27,187 nucleotides of DNA from CALBPI01 sp039700805 (GTDB taxonomy: Bacteria > Pseudomonadota > Gammaproteobacteria > Steroidobacterales > Woeseiaceae): the NCBI GenBank assembly GCA_039700805.1, contig JBCAZE010000020.1:1-27187 (forward strand). Reading direction: 5' to 3'. The notes under the pieces were generated by a model, which saw only the letters and a list, made by a program, of their open reading frames with translations, searched no databases and was not told the DNA's origin. Position numbers and translations under genes: made by a program. Below, in pieces: positions 16,643 to 24,861 of the stretch. Numbering within the stretch: position 1 is the first letter of the stretch; each line of letters begins with the position of its first letter.

Positions 16643-18040
16643 TCACGGTTGCGCAATCACCCGCCGCAGTCGGGCATGGTCTTTGGAGACTTTCTGGAAG
16701 CGCGCTACCAACAGGACGGCCGCCACGGTCAACCCAGCGACAAAACCGACCCAAATCATCGGGGGTGATAACCGCAGTGTGATAGCCGCAATGAAAGAGA
16801 GCGGAAAACCGATCAACCAGTAAGACACGAACGTCAACAGCATCGGTTTACGCGTATCATGCAAGCCGCGCAGTGCGCCCGCCGCACCCACCTGAATGCC
16901 ATCGGACACTTGGAAAATCGCACCGACCAGCAACAGACTGATGGCGATACCAAAGACTTCCGGGTCGTCGGTATACCAACCGACGATCGTCTCTCGAAAA
17001 ACCAACAGTCCGGCGGCGGAAACAAACATAAAAGCGGCACAGCTCGCGATGCCTAAGAATCCGCGATAGCGCGCGAGAACAAACTCGCCACGACCGACCG
17101 CGTTGCCCACCAACACGGTCGTCGCACTGTTGAGGCCCATCGGGACCATAAACATGGTCGTTGCGTAGTTAGTTGCCACCAAGTGAGCGGCAGCGATTTG
17201 GGCCGACAACGTGCCCATGATCAGCATCACGCCACCAAACAACCCAGCCTCGGCAATAATGCTGACCATAATCGGCAAACCCAGCGCGAGAATCTCGCGC
17301 ATTTCATGCCAACGTGGTCCGCGACCGAACGTGAAGATATCGAATTGTCGATAGTCTTTACGCCACATCATGTAGCTGAGCAATGCGACCAACATGTACC
17401 ACATGGTGATCGCACTGCCATAGCCGGCGCCGACGGCACCCAACGTTGGCGCACCGAGATTGCCGAACATTAAGACCCAGTTGGCAAACACATTGACGGG
17501 CAATGCACTGATCGCAACGAACATCACCGGCCGCGTCCAGCCAATGCCCTCGGTGGTGTAACGCAACACGAGATAAGCGAACCCGCCAGGGGCGCCGGTC
17601 ACAATCGCAAGCAGGTAGCCACCCGCCAAAGGACTGACATCCGGTGCAATACCGATGACATCGAGCCCAGGTACCGCGACAAATACGATCAGCGCGATGA
17701 CGATGGCGCTCAACATCAAGCTGAGCCAAAAACCCTGTCTTGCATATCGGCCAATCAGGTGGCCGCGTCCGGCACCCATGTGAGTTGCACCGATTGGCGA
17801 TATCGCCATCAACGTGCCAAGCGCGAAAAGAAAAAACAGCATCCAAGCGCCATGACCAACACCCACCGCTGCTTGAGCTTCGGCCCCAATCGCGCCAGAC
17901 ATCAGCGTGTCTGCGAGCCCCATGCCAGCCAGCGCTAGATTGTTGACGATCAACGGCGCCGCGAGTTTCAACAAACGCGGGAGCTCTGTAGTGATCGTCG
18001 GTGATGAATTATCGGTTGACACGAATCGGGACCAATCCAA
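16643..18040 (-). CDS. MATE family efflux transporter (NorM-like)
   Basis: A 12-helix cation/drug antiporter of the MATE family, about 465 aa (typical 450-480). The N-terminal segment LPRLLKLAAPLIVNNLALAGMGLADTLMSG matches the first helix of NorM-type exporters. Two related halves follow, the second starting near LALGLPIMVSIIAEAGLFGG. GLNSATTVLVGNAVGRGE is the conserved loop of the C-terminal half, and GAAGALRGLHDTRKPM is the usual late motif. It probably exports organic cations or toxic metabolites using Na+ or H+. The start is uncertain: TTG at 18040 or GTG at 18022 are both in frame without a good Shine-Dalgarno. It is divergent from the thiolase gene. Confidence 0.93.
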   Translation of the reverse strand: MDWSRFVSTDNSSPTITTELPRLLKLAAPLIVNNLALAGMGLADTLMSGAIGAEAQAAVGVGHGAWMLFFLFALGTLMAISPIGATHMGAGRGHLIGRYARQGFWLSLMLSAIVIALIVFVAVPGLDVIGIAPDVSPLAGGYLLAIVTGAPGGFAYLVLRYTTEGIGWTRPVMFVAISALPVNVFANWVLMFGNLGAPTLGAVGAGYGSAITMWYMLVALLSYMMWRKDYRQFDIFTFGRGPRWHEMREILALGLPIMVSIIAEAGLFGGVMLIMGTLSAQIAAAHLVATNYATTMFMVPMGLNSATTVLVGNAVGRGEFVLARYRGFLGIASCAAFMFVSAAGLLVFRETIVGWYTDDPEVFGIAISLLLVGAIFQVSDGIQVGAAGALRGLHDTRKPMLLTFVSYWLIGFPLSFIAAITLRLSPPMIWVGFVAGLTVAAVLLVARFQKVSKDHARLRRVIAQP

Positions 18041-18142
18041 TCGAGGGGCAAGGGCGGCAGACTATCAGCCAACGCCATACAGCGGCCAGTCAATTTGGTA
18101 CCCTCTAATCCCTCTTCAAGATGGACAAGACAGGAATCACCC

Positions 18143-19429
18143 ATGTTGCACGATGGCACATCCAGACGCGTTGCGATTGTCGGCGGCGTTCGCATCCCCT
18201 TTGCACGCTCGCATACGGCTTATCGCGACGCGAGCAACCTCGATATGATGACCGCGACGCTCACCGCACTGGTCGACCGATACGATCTCAAGGGCGTGCA
18301 CCTTGGCGACGTCTCGCTCGGTGCCGTGATCAAGCATTCGCGAGATTGGAACCTCGCGCGCGAGGCTGTGCTTGGCTCTGGACTCGCACGATCGACACCT
18401 GCCTTTGATTTGCAACGCGCATGCGGCACGAGCTTGTCCGGTGCGGTCATGATCGCGAACAAAATTGCACTGGGGCAAATCGATGCGGGTATCGGGGCCG
18501 GCACCGATACGGTGAGCGATCCGCCGATTGTTTTTGCGGACGGCTTCCGCCGCATCATGATGGCGAGTTATCGCGGCCGAAGTTTCGGCCAGCGCGTCAG
18601 ACCTTGGTTAGGGCTTAGGCCCAGACACTTTAAGCCCGTCCTACCGGGTGTTGAAGAGCCGCGCACCGGGCTGTCGATGGGGCAAAGCACGGAAATCACG
18701 GCTAAAGCTTGGTCAATAACGCGAGAGGCTCAAGACGAGCTCGCACTTGCGAGTCATCAAAAAGCATTCGCTGCGTATGAAGCCGGTTTCTACGATGATC
18801 TTGTGACCTCATTTGGCGGCTTGTCGCGTGACAACAATATGCGCAGCGATAGCTCGCTCGAAAAATTAGCCAAACTAAAGCCGGCTTTTGATCGCAGCGA
18901 CAAAGGCACGATGACCGCGGGCAACAGCACGCCGCTGACCGATGGCGCCTCGTCGGTGCTGCTTGCGAGCGAGGAATGGGCCAAAGCTCGAGGTTTGCCG
19001 ATTCTTGCTTACCTTGATTTTTGCAAAGTGGCTGCCGTCGACTTTATCGATGACGAGGGCCTATTAATGGCCCCCGCCTACGCAGTCTCAGACATGCTGA
19101 AGGATGCTGGGCTGGGATTCGACGATTTTGATTTCTTCGAAATTCATGAAGCCTTCGCCGCTCAAGCACTCGCCACAATGAAAGCGTGGGAATCAGAAGA
19201 ATTTTGTCGTGACAGGCTTGGACGTGAGGCGCCACTCGGACCCATCGATCGTAGCAAGCTAAATGTCAAAGGTGGCAGTCTCGCTGTCGGCCATCCCTTT
19301 GCGGCAACCGGTGGGCGAATCGTTGGCACGCTGGCAAAGATACTGCACGAAAACGGCGGTGGTCGGGGTCTTATCTCCATCTGCACAGCAGGTGGGATGG
19401 GCGTCACAGCCATTATGTCCGCTGCTTGA
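18143..19429 (+). CDS. Acetyl-CoA C-acyltransferase, FadI-type thiolase
   Basis: A 428-aa thiolase that cleaves 3-ketoacyl-CoA with CoA, or catalyses the reverse condensation. The start is the ATG at 18143, with AGGA 7 bases upstream; an in-frame ATG at 18095 has no such signal. The nucleophile is Cys94 in QRACGTSLSG. The usual NEAF is HEAF (His335), as in E. coli FadI. GHPFAATGGR supplies His384, and CTAGGMG supplies Cys414, the general base. STPLTDGASSVLLAS is another FadI-like stretch. No fadJ or other beta-oxidation partner adjoins it, so it could serve fatty-acid degradation or an unlinked pathway. All catalytic residues are present, so it should be active. Confidence 0.94.
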   Translation: MLHDGTSRRVAIVGGVRIPFARSHTAYRDASNLDMMTATLTALVDRYDLKGVHLGDVSLGAVIKHSRDWNLAREAVLGSGLARSTPAFDLQRACGTSLSGAVMIANKIALGQIDAGIGAGTDTVSDPPIVFADGFRRIMMASYRGRSFGQRVRPWLGLRPRHFKPVLPGVEEPRTGLSMGQSTEITAKAWSITREAQDELALASHQKAFAAYEAGFYDDLVTSFGGLSRDNNMRSDSSLEKLAKLKPAFDRSDKGTMTAGNSTPLTDGASSVLLASEEWAKARGLPILAYLDFCKVAAVDFIDDEGLLMAPAYAVSDMLKDAGLGFDDFDFFEIHEAFAAQALATMKAWESEEFCRDRLGREAPLGPIDRSKLNVKGGSLAVGHPFAATGGRIVGTLAKILHENGGGRGLISICTAGGMGVTAIMSAA

Positions 19430-19449
19430 CCTGCAGGAATTTGACCGTC

Positions 19450-19458
19450 TGCTATAGT
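19450..19458 (+). promoter_or_regulatory. Candidate extended -10 promoter of the alanine symporter gene
   Basis: TGCTATAGT is a TGn-extended -10 (TATAGT, 5/6) 70 bases before the symporter ATG. A TTGACC lies 21 bases upstream of the -10, longer than optimal, but extended -10 promoters depend less on a -35. Confidence 0.5.
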
Positions 19459-19461
19459 GCG

Positions 19462-19488
19462 CGCTTGGTCAGCCACGCTGACCGAGCG
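19462..19488 (+). other. Stem-loop at the 5' end of the symporter leader
   Basis: GGTCAGC-CAC-GCTGACC (19467-19483) is a perfect 7-bp stem. It is extended outward by five more pairs, one of them G-U, to 19462-19488. From the promoter call the transcript would begin near 19465, so the hairpin forms almost the very 5' end of the mRNA. It may stabilise the message or be a dyad operator. Confidence 0.55.
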
Positions 19489-19528
19489 GCGCTGTGCGGC
19501 GTGACAACAACACCAATCGGGGAGATTT

Positions 19529-21193
19529 ATGGAAGGTTTGAGTAATTTCCTGGCAGTCAGCAATGGCATTTTGTGGGCTCAGCCCGTGCTGTTTGTGCTG
19601 CTTGGCACTGGCGTAATTTTCACGATTTGGAGCGTATTCGCTCAATATCGCGCGCTGACCCACGGCACCGCTGTCGTTACCGGGCGTTATGACGACAAAG
19701 ATGACCCCGGCGCCATCAGCCATTTCCAAGCACTGTCTGCTGCTTTATCAGCAACGGTTGGTCTTGGGAACATCGGCGGCGTCGCGCTCGCGATCGCACT
19801 AGGCGGTCCGGGCGCTATCTTCTGGATGTGGGTCGTTGGCCTCTTTGGCATGGCGATCAAAATCACCGAAGTCACGTTATCGATGCTCTATCGCAACACC
19901 GATGACCCAGACAACCCTCATGGCGGCCCAATGTGGGTGGTGAGCCGCGGTTTGGCTGAACTCAATCCGAAATGGGCGGGCATCGGCAAGACGGTCGGCG
20001 TGATTTTCTGTCTGACGTTGCTGGTCTCTACGGCGACCGGCGGCAACATGTTCCAAGCGTGGAACGTGGGCGAAATCACTGAAGCCTATTTCGGCGTGCC
20101 GAGTCTTGCGACTGGCATCATTCTGGCGATCATCGTCGGTGCAGTCATTATCGGTGGTATTAAACGGATCGGTAAGGTCGCGGGTACTTTGGTGCCATTC
20201 ATGGTGGTTCTGTATCTGCTCGCTGGCATTTGGGTGCTCGCCGTGAATTTCGAAAAGATTCCGGCAATGTTCGGTCTCATAATCCATGGCGCCTTCAATC
20301 CTCAAGAAGCGACGGGCGCATTCCTGGGTGGCACTGTTGCTTATGGTTTCTTGATCGGTATGAAACGAGCCTTGTTCTCGAACGAGGCTGGCCAGGGCTC
20401 ATCACCGATCGCTCACTCCGCGGCAAAAACTAAAGAACCCGTGCGAGAAGGTATCGTCGCAGGACTCGAGCCGTTCATCGACACCATTGTTGTTTGTACA
20501 TTCACCGCACTGATCATCTTGTCGACGGGCGTTTGGAACCGCGATGCAGCCGGTGTGCTAGATGTCGAGCCATTTGTTGCAAAAACCGGCGACGGACTCT
20601 GGCAAGTCGAACCCTCCACCGCTCCGGATAGCGATGAGTTCGTCGTGGGTGAGAATGTTTACATGATCGTCGAGGGCGATGCGAACCCTGACACCGGCAA
20701 CAACCTGCACAAACTGCAAGGCACCGTCGCTGAGGATACAACCGGCAAGATCATCGAATGGGCACCATTCCAGAGCGCCGGCGATCCGCGCATGACCGAT
20801 CTCGGCGTCTATCCTAACTATGTGGGTGCGACGATGACGGCCAAAGCCTTCGATAGCGTTCAACCCGGATTAGGCATGTGGCTGGTCACCATCGCGTCTT
20901 GGCTATTCGCTATATCGACGATGATCTCGTGGAGTTACTACGGTGAACAGGGCATGGTGTTCTTGGCCGGTGAAAAATCGGTACTCCCTTACAAACTCGT
21001 GTTCTGTCTTCTGATCATCATTGCGACCATGGGCCTCATTGAGACCGATGTCGATCTCGACAACATGACCGGTGTCGGCACCGGCGTGATGCTGTTCGCC
21101 AACGTGCCAATCCTCTGGGTGCTTGGCTATCAAGCCATGAGAGCCTACAAAGCGTACGTAGCACGTTTGAAGGCTGGCGAATTCGATAGCTGA
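19529..21193 (+). CDS. Sodium:alanine/glycine symporter (AGCS family) with extra soluble insertion
   Basis: A 554-aa inner-membrane Na+-coupled amino-acid importer. Family signatures include GTGVIFTIWSVFAQYRAL, HFQALSAALSATVGLGNIGGVALAIALGGPGAIFWMW, PMWVVSRGL and FSNEAGQGSSPIAHSAAKTKEPVREG. AGCS proteins are usually about 450-500 aa. The extra length is a hydrophilic block at about residues 335-430, between GVWNRDAAGVLD and YVGATMTAKAF, in what should be an extracytoplasmic loop. It is rich in Asp, Glu, Pro and Thr and looks beta-stranded. The helices resume with the conserved WLFAISTMISWSYYGEQG. GGGGAG lies close to the ATG. A strong terminator follows, so it is probably a single-gene unit with its own promoter. 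Confidence 0.95.
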   Translation: MEGLSNFLAVSNGILWAQPVLFVLLGTGVIFTIWSVFAQYRALTHGTAVVTGRYDDKDDPGAISHFQALSAALSATVGLGNIGGVALAIALGGPGAIFWMWVVGLFGMAIKITEVTLSMLYRNTDDPDNPHGGPMWVVSRGLAELNPKWAGIGKTVGVIFCLTLLVSTATGGNMFQAWNVGEITEAYFGVPSLATGIILAIIVGAVIIGGIKRIGKVAGTLVPFMVVLYLLAGIWVLAVNFEKIPAMFGLIIHGAFNPQEATGAFLGGTVAYGFLIGMKRALFSNEAGQGSSPIAHSAAKTKEPVREGIVAGLEPFIDTIVVCTFTALIILSTGVWNRDAAGVLDVEPFVAKTGDGLWQVEPSTAPDSDEFVVGENVYMIVEGDANPDTGNNLHKLQGTVAEDTTGKIIEWAPFQSAGDPRMTDLGVYPNYVGATMTAKAFDSVQPGLGMWLVTIASWLFAISTMISWSYYGEQGMVFLAGEKSVLPYKLVFCLLIIIATMGLIETDVDLDNMTGVGTGVMLFANVPILWVLGYQAMRAYKAYVARLKAGEFDS

Positions 21194-21220
21194 TCGCAAC
21201 GAGTTTTATTCGTCTGCACG

Positions 21221-21254
21221 AAAGCCCGGCGCTGTTTCAGCCCCGGGCTTTTTT
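21221..21254 (+). terminator. Rho-independent terminator of the symporter gene
   Basis: AAAGCCCGG (21221-21229) pairs with CCGGGCTTT (21243-21251). Inside, GCTG-TTT-CAGC extends the hairpin after one C-C mismatch. The T-run is 21249-21254. The 52-bp repeat begins at the next base. Confidence 0.93.
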
Positions 21255-21312
21255 ATGTTCAGGATGAACGGTATGCCGCGGAGGCCATGGATGGCCGAGA
21301 GCGGCGATGTTC
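21255..21312 (+). repeat. Single copy of the 52-bp extragenic repeat
   Basis: This is one full unit (21255-21306) plus the first six bases of another (ATGTTC). It differs from the array units at 27029 by one base, giving loop ATGGAT instead of AGGGAT. The unit contains TTC-AGGAT-GAA, GGCC-ATGGAT-GGCC and GCCG-AGAG-CGGC hairpins. At its right end CGGCGA-TGT-TCGCCG (21302-21316) forms a further 6-bp hairpin with unique flanking sequence. It abuts the terminator T-run. Confidence 0.9.
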
Positions 21313-21365
21313 GCCGTCATCATGGCATCAAAATAGCGACAAATTTTGGCATTCCGGCCGTCGCT

Positions 21366-21381
21366 GTCGCCGTCTGGCGAC
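21366..21381 (+). other. Small inverted repeat in the leader of the Calx-beta/dehydrogenase gene
   Basis: GTCGCC-GTCT-GGCGAC is a perfect 6-bp stem, followed by further partly self-complementary sequence up to 21413. It may be an operator or leader structure of the gene that starts at 21462. No strong promoter hexamers stand out. Confidence 0.3.
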
Positions 21382-21461
21382 GAATCAGGGCTTTGGCCTG
21401 AATCAGCGATTCGCCTTCTGCTAGGGTTGTTTGATCGCGTGGATTGGTTGAGGAGCGCGTC

Positions 21462-24056
21462 ATGCTGTCACACTCAGTTTTCATGCGCCTAAATGGGCGC
21501 TACGCCGCAGCGATCGCTGGCGCACTTCTGCTCGGTGGCTGCGGCGGTGGTGGTGGTGATGGCACCGTCACGGCACCACCGCCGGCGGCGGCAAACCCGA
21601 CACTCTCTATCGCCGATGCCAGCCTCACCGAAGGAGACACGGGATCCACGGTCATTACCTTGACTGTCTCAGCTAGCGCGCCCGCTGGGACCACAGTCTC
21701 AAATGCAAGCGTTGATTATGCGACGGCACCAGGCACAGCAACCGCGATCGACGACTACATTGAGGCCAGCGGCACATTGAATATTCCGGGTGGCACGACG
21801 TCGGTCACAATCGATGTCGAGATCCTCGGTGATTCAGACAACGAAGGCGATGAGACTTTCACGGTCACGTTGAGTAATCCTCAATCTGCGACACTCGGAC
21901 AAGCGGTCGCCACGGTTACTATTCGCGACGACGATGTCGTCGCGTCGATGTCAGGCCTGGATGCAAGGCCAACAAACCTGACCTGTGTCGCACCGGCACG
22001 GCCAACAACAGACAGCTCGGTCGCCGTGATAGATGCCTATCCGGGCTTACCCGATATCTTGCTGCCAACGAAGATCGTTTTGGAACCCGGTGGTGCTCGA
22101 TGGTTCGTCACCCAAAAAACGGGCGAGATCGTGACGTTTCCTGCAACTAACCCGTCTTCCTTAACCGAATATCTTGACCTCAATGCGACCCGCAGTATCC
22201 GCACTAACTCCGAGGGCGGATTGCTCGGTCTCGCTTTCCATCCAGACTATCCGACGACGCCAGAGCTATTTGTGTCTTACACCATCGACCACACGGGTCC
22301 CGCAATGCGCAGTGTGGTCTCACGCCTGATCATCGACGACCCGAGCGCGGACGCTCCTTCCGTCAATGAACAAGTCATCATTACCGTCGACCAAGACTTC
22401 GACAATCATAACGGTGGAGACATCGCGTTCGGACCGGATGGTTTCTTGTACATCGGCTTGGGTGATGGCGGTAGCGGCAATGATCCACTCGCAAGATCTC
22501 AAGACAACACCAGATTGTTGGGTGCAATGTTGCGGTTAGATGTTTCGGGGACCGGTGCGGGTTACACGATTCCTGCGGATAACCCATTCGCCGGTAACGC
22601 GCTCTGTGGGCCGAGTGCGAACGCTGGAAACTGCCCCGAGATCTTCGCATGGGGCCTGCGTAACCCTTGGCGTTGGGCATTCGATACCGCCAACGGCTCG
22701 CTGTGGCTCGCGGACGTGGGACAAGGCGCGCGTGAAGAAGTGAACTTGATCGAGCGTGGTGGGAACTACGGGTGGCGATGCAAGGAAGGGACACTGGATA
22801 CGATCAATGCCGCGGACTGCGATCTCGATACGCTACTAGATCCTGTCACTGAGTATGGACGAAACCTTGGCAACTCGATTACCGGCGGTCAGGTTTATCG
22901 TGGCGATGAGATCCCATCGTTAATCGGGCACTACGTTTACGGTGATTTCGGCTCTGGTCGTATTTGGGCTGCACGCCCTGACGGCAATGGCGGATTCGAG
23001 AACGACGAACTGGTCGACAGTAACTTCAACCCGACGGCGTTCGCCAACGACGCCGATGGCGAGATTGTATTCGTGAATATCGGCGGTGGCGGCTTCGGAC
23101 GCGTGCAACGATTAACGGCGACTTCGAACCCAGGCATGGATACGATCCCAGATGAATTGAGCGATACCGGCTGCGTGCAAACCAATGCGGTCACGGCTCC
23201 TGCGGACGGGCTCATACCCTATACACTCAATGCGGCATTTTGGTCTGATGGTGCCGTCAAAGACCGGCACATCGCGTTGCCAGAGGGCAGCACGGTCGGC
23301 ATTAGCCCTGCCGGGGACTTCGAATTCCCGGAAGGCACTATTCTTGTCAAGAATTTCCGTCTCGGTGGACGACTCATTGAGACGCGCCATTTGATTCGGC
23401 ATCCCGATGGCGTATGGGCGGGTTATACCTATGAATGGAACGCCACGGAAACTGCTGCGACGCGCGTTCGTGGCGGCAAGACCATCAGTGTTAACGGTCA
23501 GCAGTGGATCTATCCGTCTGAAGCGGAATGTATGCAATGCCACACGAGCGCCGCGGGTTTCTCGCTGGGTGCGGAAGTCGCTCAGATCAATCGAAACTTT
23601 ACGTATCCGCAAACCGGCCGTACCGCGAATCAACTCTCAACGCTATCGGCTATCGGCGTCTTTGATTCAGCGCTTTCGGCCGACCCTGACACACTCGATC
23701 AACTTGCCGATCCTGACGATGCTTCACAACCGATCGACGCACGAGCGCGAGCATGGCTGCATACCAACTGCGCGCAGTGCCACCGCGCCAACGGTCCAAC
23801 CCCATCCGCGATTGATCTTCGTTATGACATCGCGCTGCCGGCGACAAACACCTGTGATGTCGAACCTGTCATCGGCGATCTTGGCATTGCGGATGCGCGT
23901 CTGATCGCCCCCGGTGATGCGTCTCGTTCATTGGTTGTTGAACGGATGAGCCGTCGCGATGTACACGGTATGCCACCGGTCGGTTCTGCGAGGGTCGATA
24001 CGGTCGGTATCACGTTGGTCAGTGCGTGGATTGATGGGCTCGCCAACTGCAACTAA
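21462..24056 (+). CDS. Calx-beta / PQQ-dependent sugar dehydrogenase-like / diheme cytochrome fusion lipoprotein
   Basis: An 864-aa exported multidomain protein. The start is the ATG at 21462, with GAGGAG 6 bases upstream. The signal ends LLGGC (Cys27), followed by a Gly tract and a Pro/Ala linker. Residues about 45-157 are a Calx-beta domain (SLTEGDTGSTVITLTVSAS, then DNEGDETFTVTLSNP). Residues about 180-540 are a six-bladed GSDH propeller like soluble PQQ glucose dehydrogenase (GGLLGLAFHPDYP, HNGGDIAFGPDGFLYIGLGDGG, FAWGLRNPWRW). The rest resembles the HNE_0200/SO_2930 diheme family, with CMQCH (690-694) and CAQCH (770-774). It probably oxidises a sugar or alcohol outside the cytoplasm and passes electrons to its own hemes. 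The substrate is unknown. Confidence 0.92.
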   Translation: MLSHSVFMRLNGRYAAAIAGALLLGGCGGGGGDGTVTAPPPAAANPTLSIADASLTEGDTGSTVITLTVSASAPAGTTVSNASVDYATAPGTATAIDDYIEASGTLNIPGGTTSVTIDVEILGDSDNEGDETFTVTLSNPQSATLGQAVATVTIRDDDVVASMSGLDARPTNLTCVAPARPTTDSSVAVIDAYPGLPDILLPTKIVLEPGGARWFVTQKTGEIVTFPATNPSSLTEYLDLNATRSIRTNSEGGLLGLAFHPDYPTTPELFVSYTIDHTGPAMRSVVSRLIIDDPSADAPSVNEQVIITVDQDFDNHNGGDIAFGPDGFLYIGLGDGGSGNDPLARSQDNTRLLGAMLRLDVSGTGAGYTIPADNPFAGNALCGPSANAGNCPEIFAWGLRNPWRWAFDTANGSLWLADVGQGAREEVNLIERGGNYGWRCKEGTLDTINAADCDLDTLLDPVTEYGRNLGNSITGGQVYRGDEIPSLIGHYVYGDFGSGRIWAARPDGNGGFENDELVDSNFNPTAFANDADGEIVFVNIGGGGFGRVQRLTATSNPGMDTIPDELSDTGCVQTNAVTAPADGLIPYTLNAAFWSDGAVKDRHIALPEGSTVGISPAGDFEFPEGTILVKNFRLGGRLIETRHLIRHPDGVWAGYTYEWNATETAATRVRGGKTISVNGQQWIYPSEAECMQCHTSAAGFSLGAEVAQINRNFTYPQTGRTANQLSTLSAIGVFDSALSADPDTLDQLADPDDASQPIDARARAWLHTNCAQCHRANGPTPSAIDLRYDIALPATNTCDVEPVIGDLGIADARLIAPGDASRSLVVERMSRRDVHGMPPVGSARVDTVGITLVSAWIDGLANCN

Positions 24057-24125
24057 TCGCGTGCGCCGCCTTGGCGCAGGCAAGCACTTAAGGTCAGTCT
24101 AGTGTCCGATTGGCACGAGAAGACC
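24057..24125. other. 3' spacer with a weak stem-loop
   Basis: TGCGCC-GCCTT-GGCGCA (24062-24078) is a 6-bp hairpin just after the dehydrogenase fusion stop, without a U-tract. It may be a weak or Rho-assisted 3' end. Nothing else is recognisable before the MFS remnant. Confidence 0.35.
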
Positions 24126-24395
24126 ATGTCTCCTATCAACCGCATATACGATGTTTTGTCACTAGCACACAGCGGTGTTCGCGTCGGTCGGAAAACCTAT
24201 GTTGTGAATCTTGGCGAGGGCAACTAACGCACGGACTACGTCACCATTAGCAATACGGTCATCGGCATCTTGCTGCTTATCGTTGGCAGCGTGGGCGCGC
24301 TTGCTACAACGATCGGCAACCAGGGCGTTATCGCTTTGCTCGCATTGATGGGCCGCGAGGGCGCGATGCTCGGCACGCAGCTGAAAAACGTGTGA
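24126..24395 (+). pseudogene. Remnant of an MFS transporter (C-terminal end only)
   Basis: Read in one frame from 24126, the sequence encodes INRIYDVLSLAHSGVRVGRK and then TYVVNLGEGN. A TAA at 24225-24227 interrupts it. The frame continues RTDYVTISNTVIGILLLIVG, SVGALATTIGNQGVIALLAL and MGREGAMLGTQLKNV, to a TGA at 24393. This is the last cytoplasmic loop and last two helices of a major facilitator superfamily permease, with a nonsense codon where a Lys is expected (GNKRTDYV). The N-terminal helices are absent and there is no ribosome site. I judge it a decaying gene fragment left by deletion. The family call is from memory of MFS C-termini, so moderate confidence. Confidence 0.7.
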
Positions 24396-24861
24396 ATTCG
24401 GCGCCAGCTAATGCCGGCCACAACAGCGACCACCAAATCGACTGAAAGACTTATCCGTGCAGCCCCATTTCTCGCTGCAATTCGCTCACTGCGTCTGTCG
24501 TGCCTGCGTCAAACTGACATTTCGCGCTGTGACGCGCATCACAAAACACGCCATCGATCGTGAAACAACAACACTCTCCAAAAATCAGTTACTTGCGATC
24601 GAATTGCCGACATTATGGTTAATTGGGGAAATAGTTATGATTCAGGACCATTTTTGGTGCTAGTCTCGGTCGTGCGAATAATCATTACCATAATTCAGAT
24701 CGCCACGCCTTCTACTAATCCATGCTCAACGGATTCGAAAAACAACCAGTGTTTCGCGGTATCCGTTCATGGGTACTGTCTAGCTGACCGTCGACATATT
24801 GTCGCTGCTGCCAGACGGAGAAGGTTCCGCTTTCTGACCTTGTCCCAGGGAGGAGCGTACT
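24396..24861. other. Upstream region of the secreted peptidase gene
   Basis: These 466 bases hold no gene I can support; frames here lack ribosome sites or protein-like composition. It is AT-richer at 24600-24720. TTATGG (24613-24618) and TATGAT (24636-24641), 17 bases apart, are a weak promoter candidate. Further on is the hairpin at 24728-24767. Immediately before the peptidase TTG lies a strong GGGAGGAG ribosome site (24848-24855). Confidence 0.4.
24728..24767 (+). other. Two-part stem-loop in the peptidase leader
   Basis: AACGGAT (24728-24734) pairs with ATCCGTT (24761-24767). Inside, CGAAA (24736-24740) pairs with TTTCG (24752-24756), and two more pairs close a 5-base loop. It could be a 5'-UTR regulatory structure about 95 bases before the start codon. 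No U-tract follows it and no known riboswitch was recognised. Confidence 0.4.

Noticed and set aside
19441..19458. TTGACC/TATAGT as a conventional promoter for the symporter
   Set aside because: The nearer TTGACC is only 6 bases from TATAGT, which is impossible as a -35. Only the extended -10 was kept.
21444..21461. TTG at 21444 as the start of the Calx-beta/dehydrogenase gene
   Set aside because: GAGGAG lies downstream of it and 6 bases before the ATG at 21462, which also gives a cleaner signal peptide.
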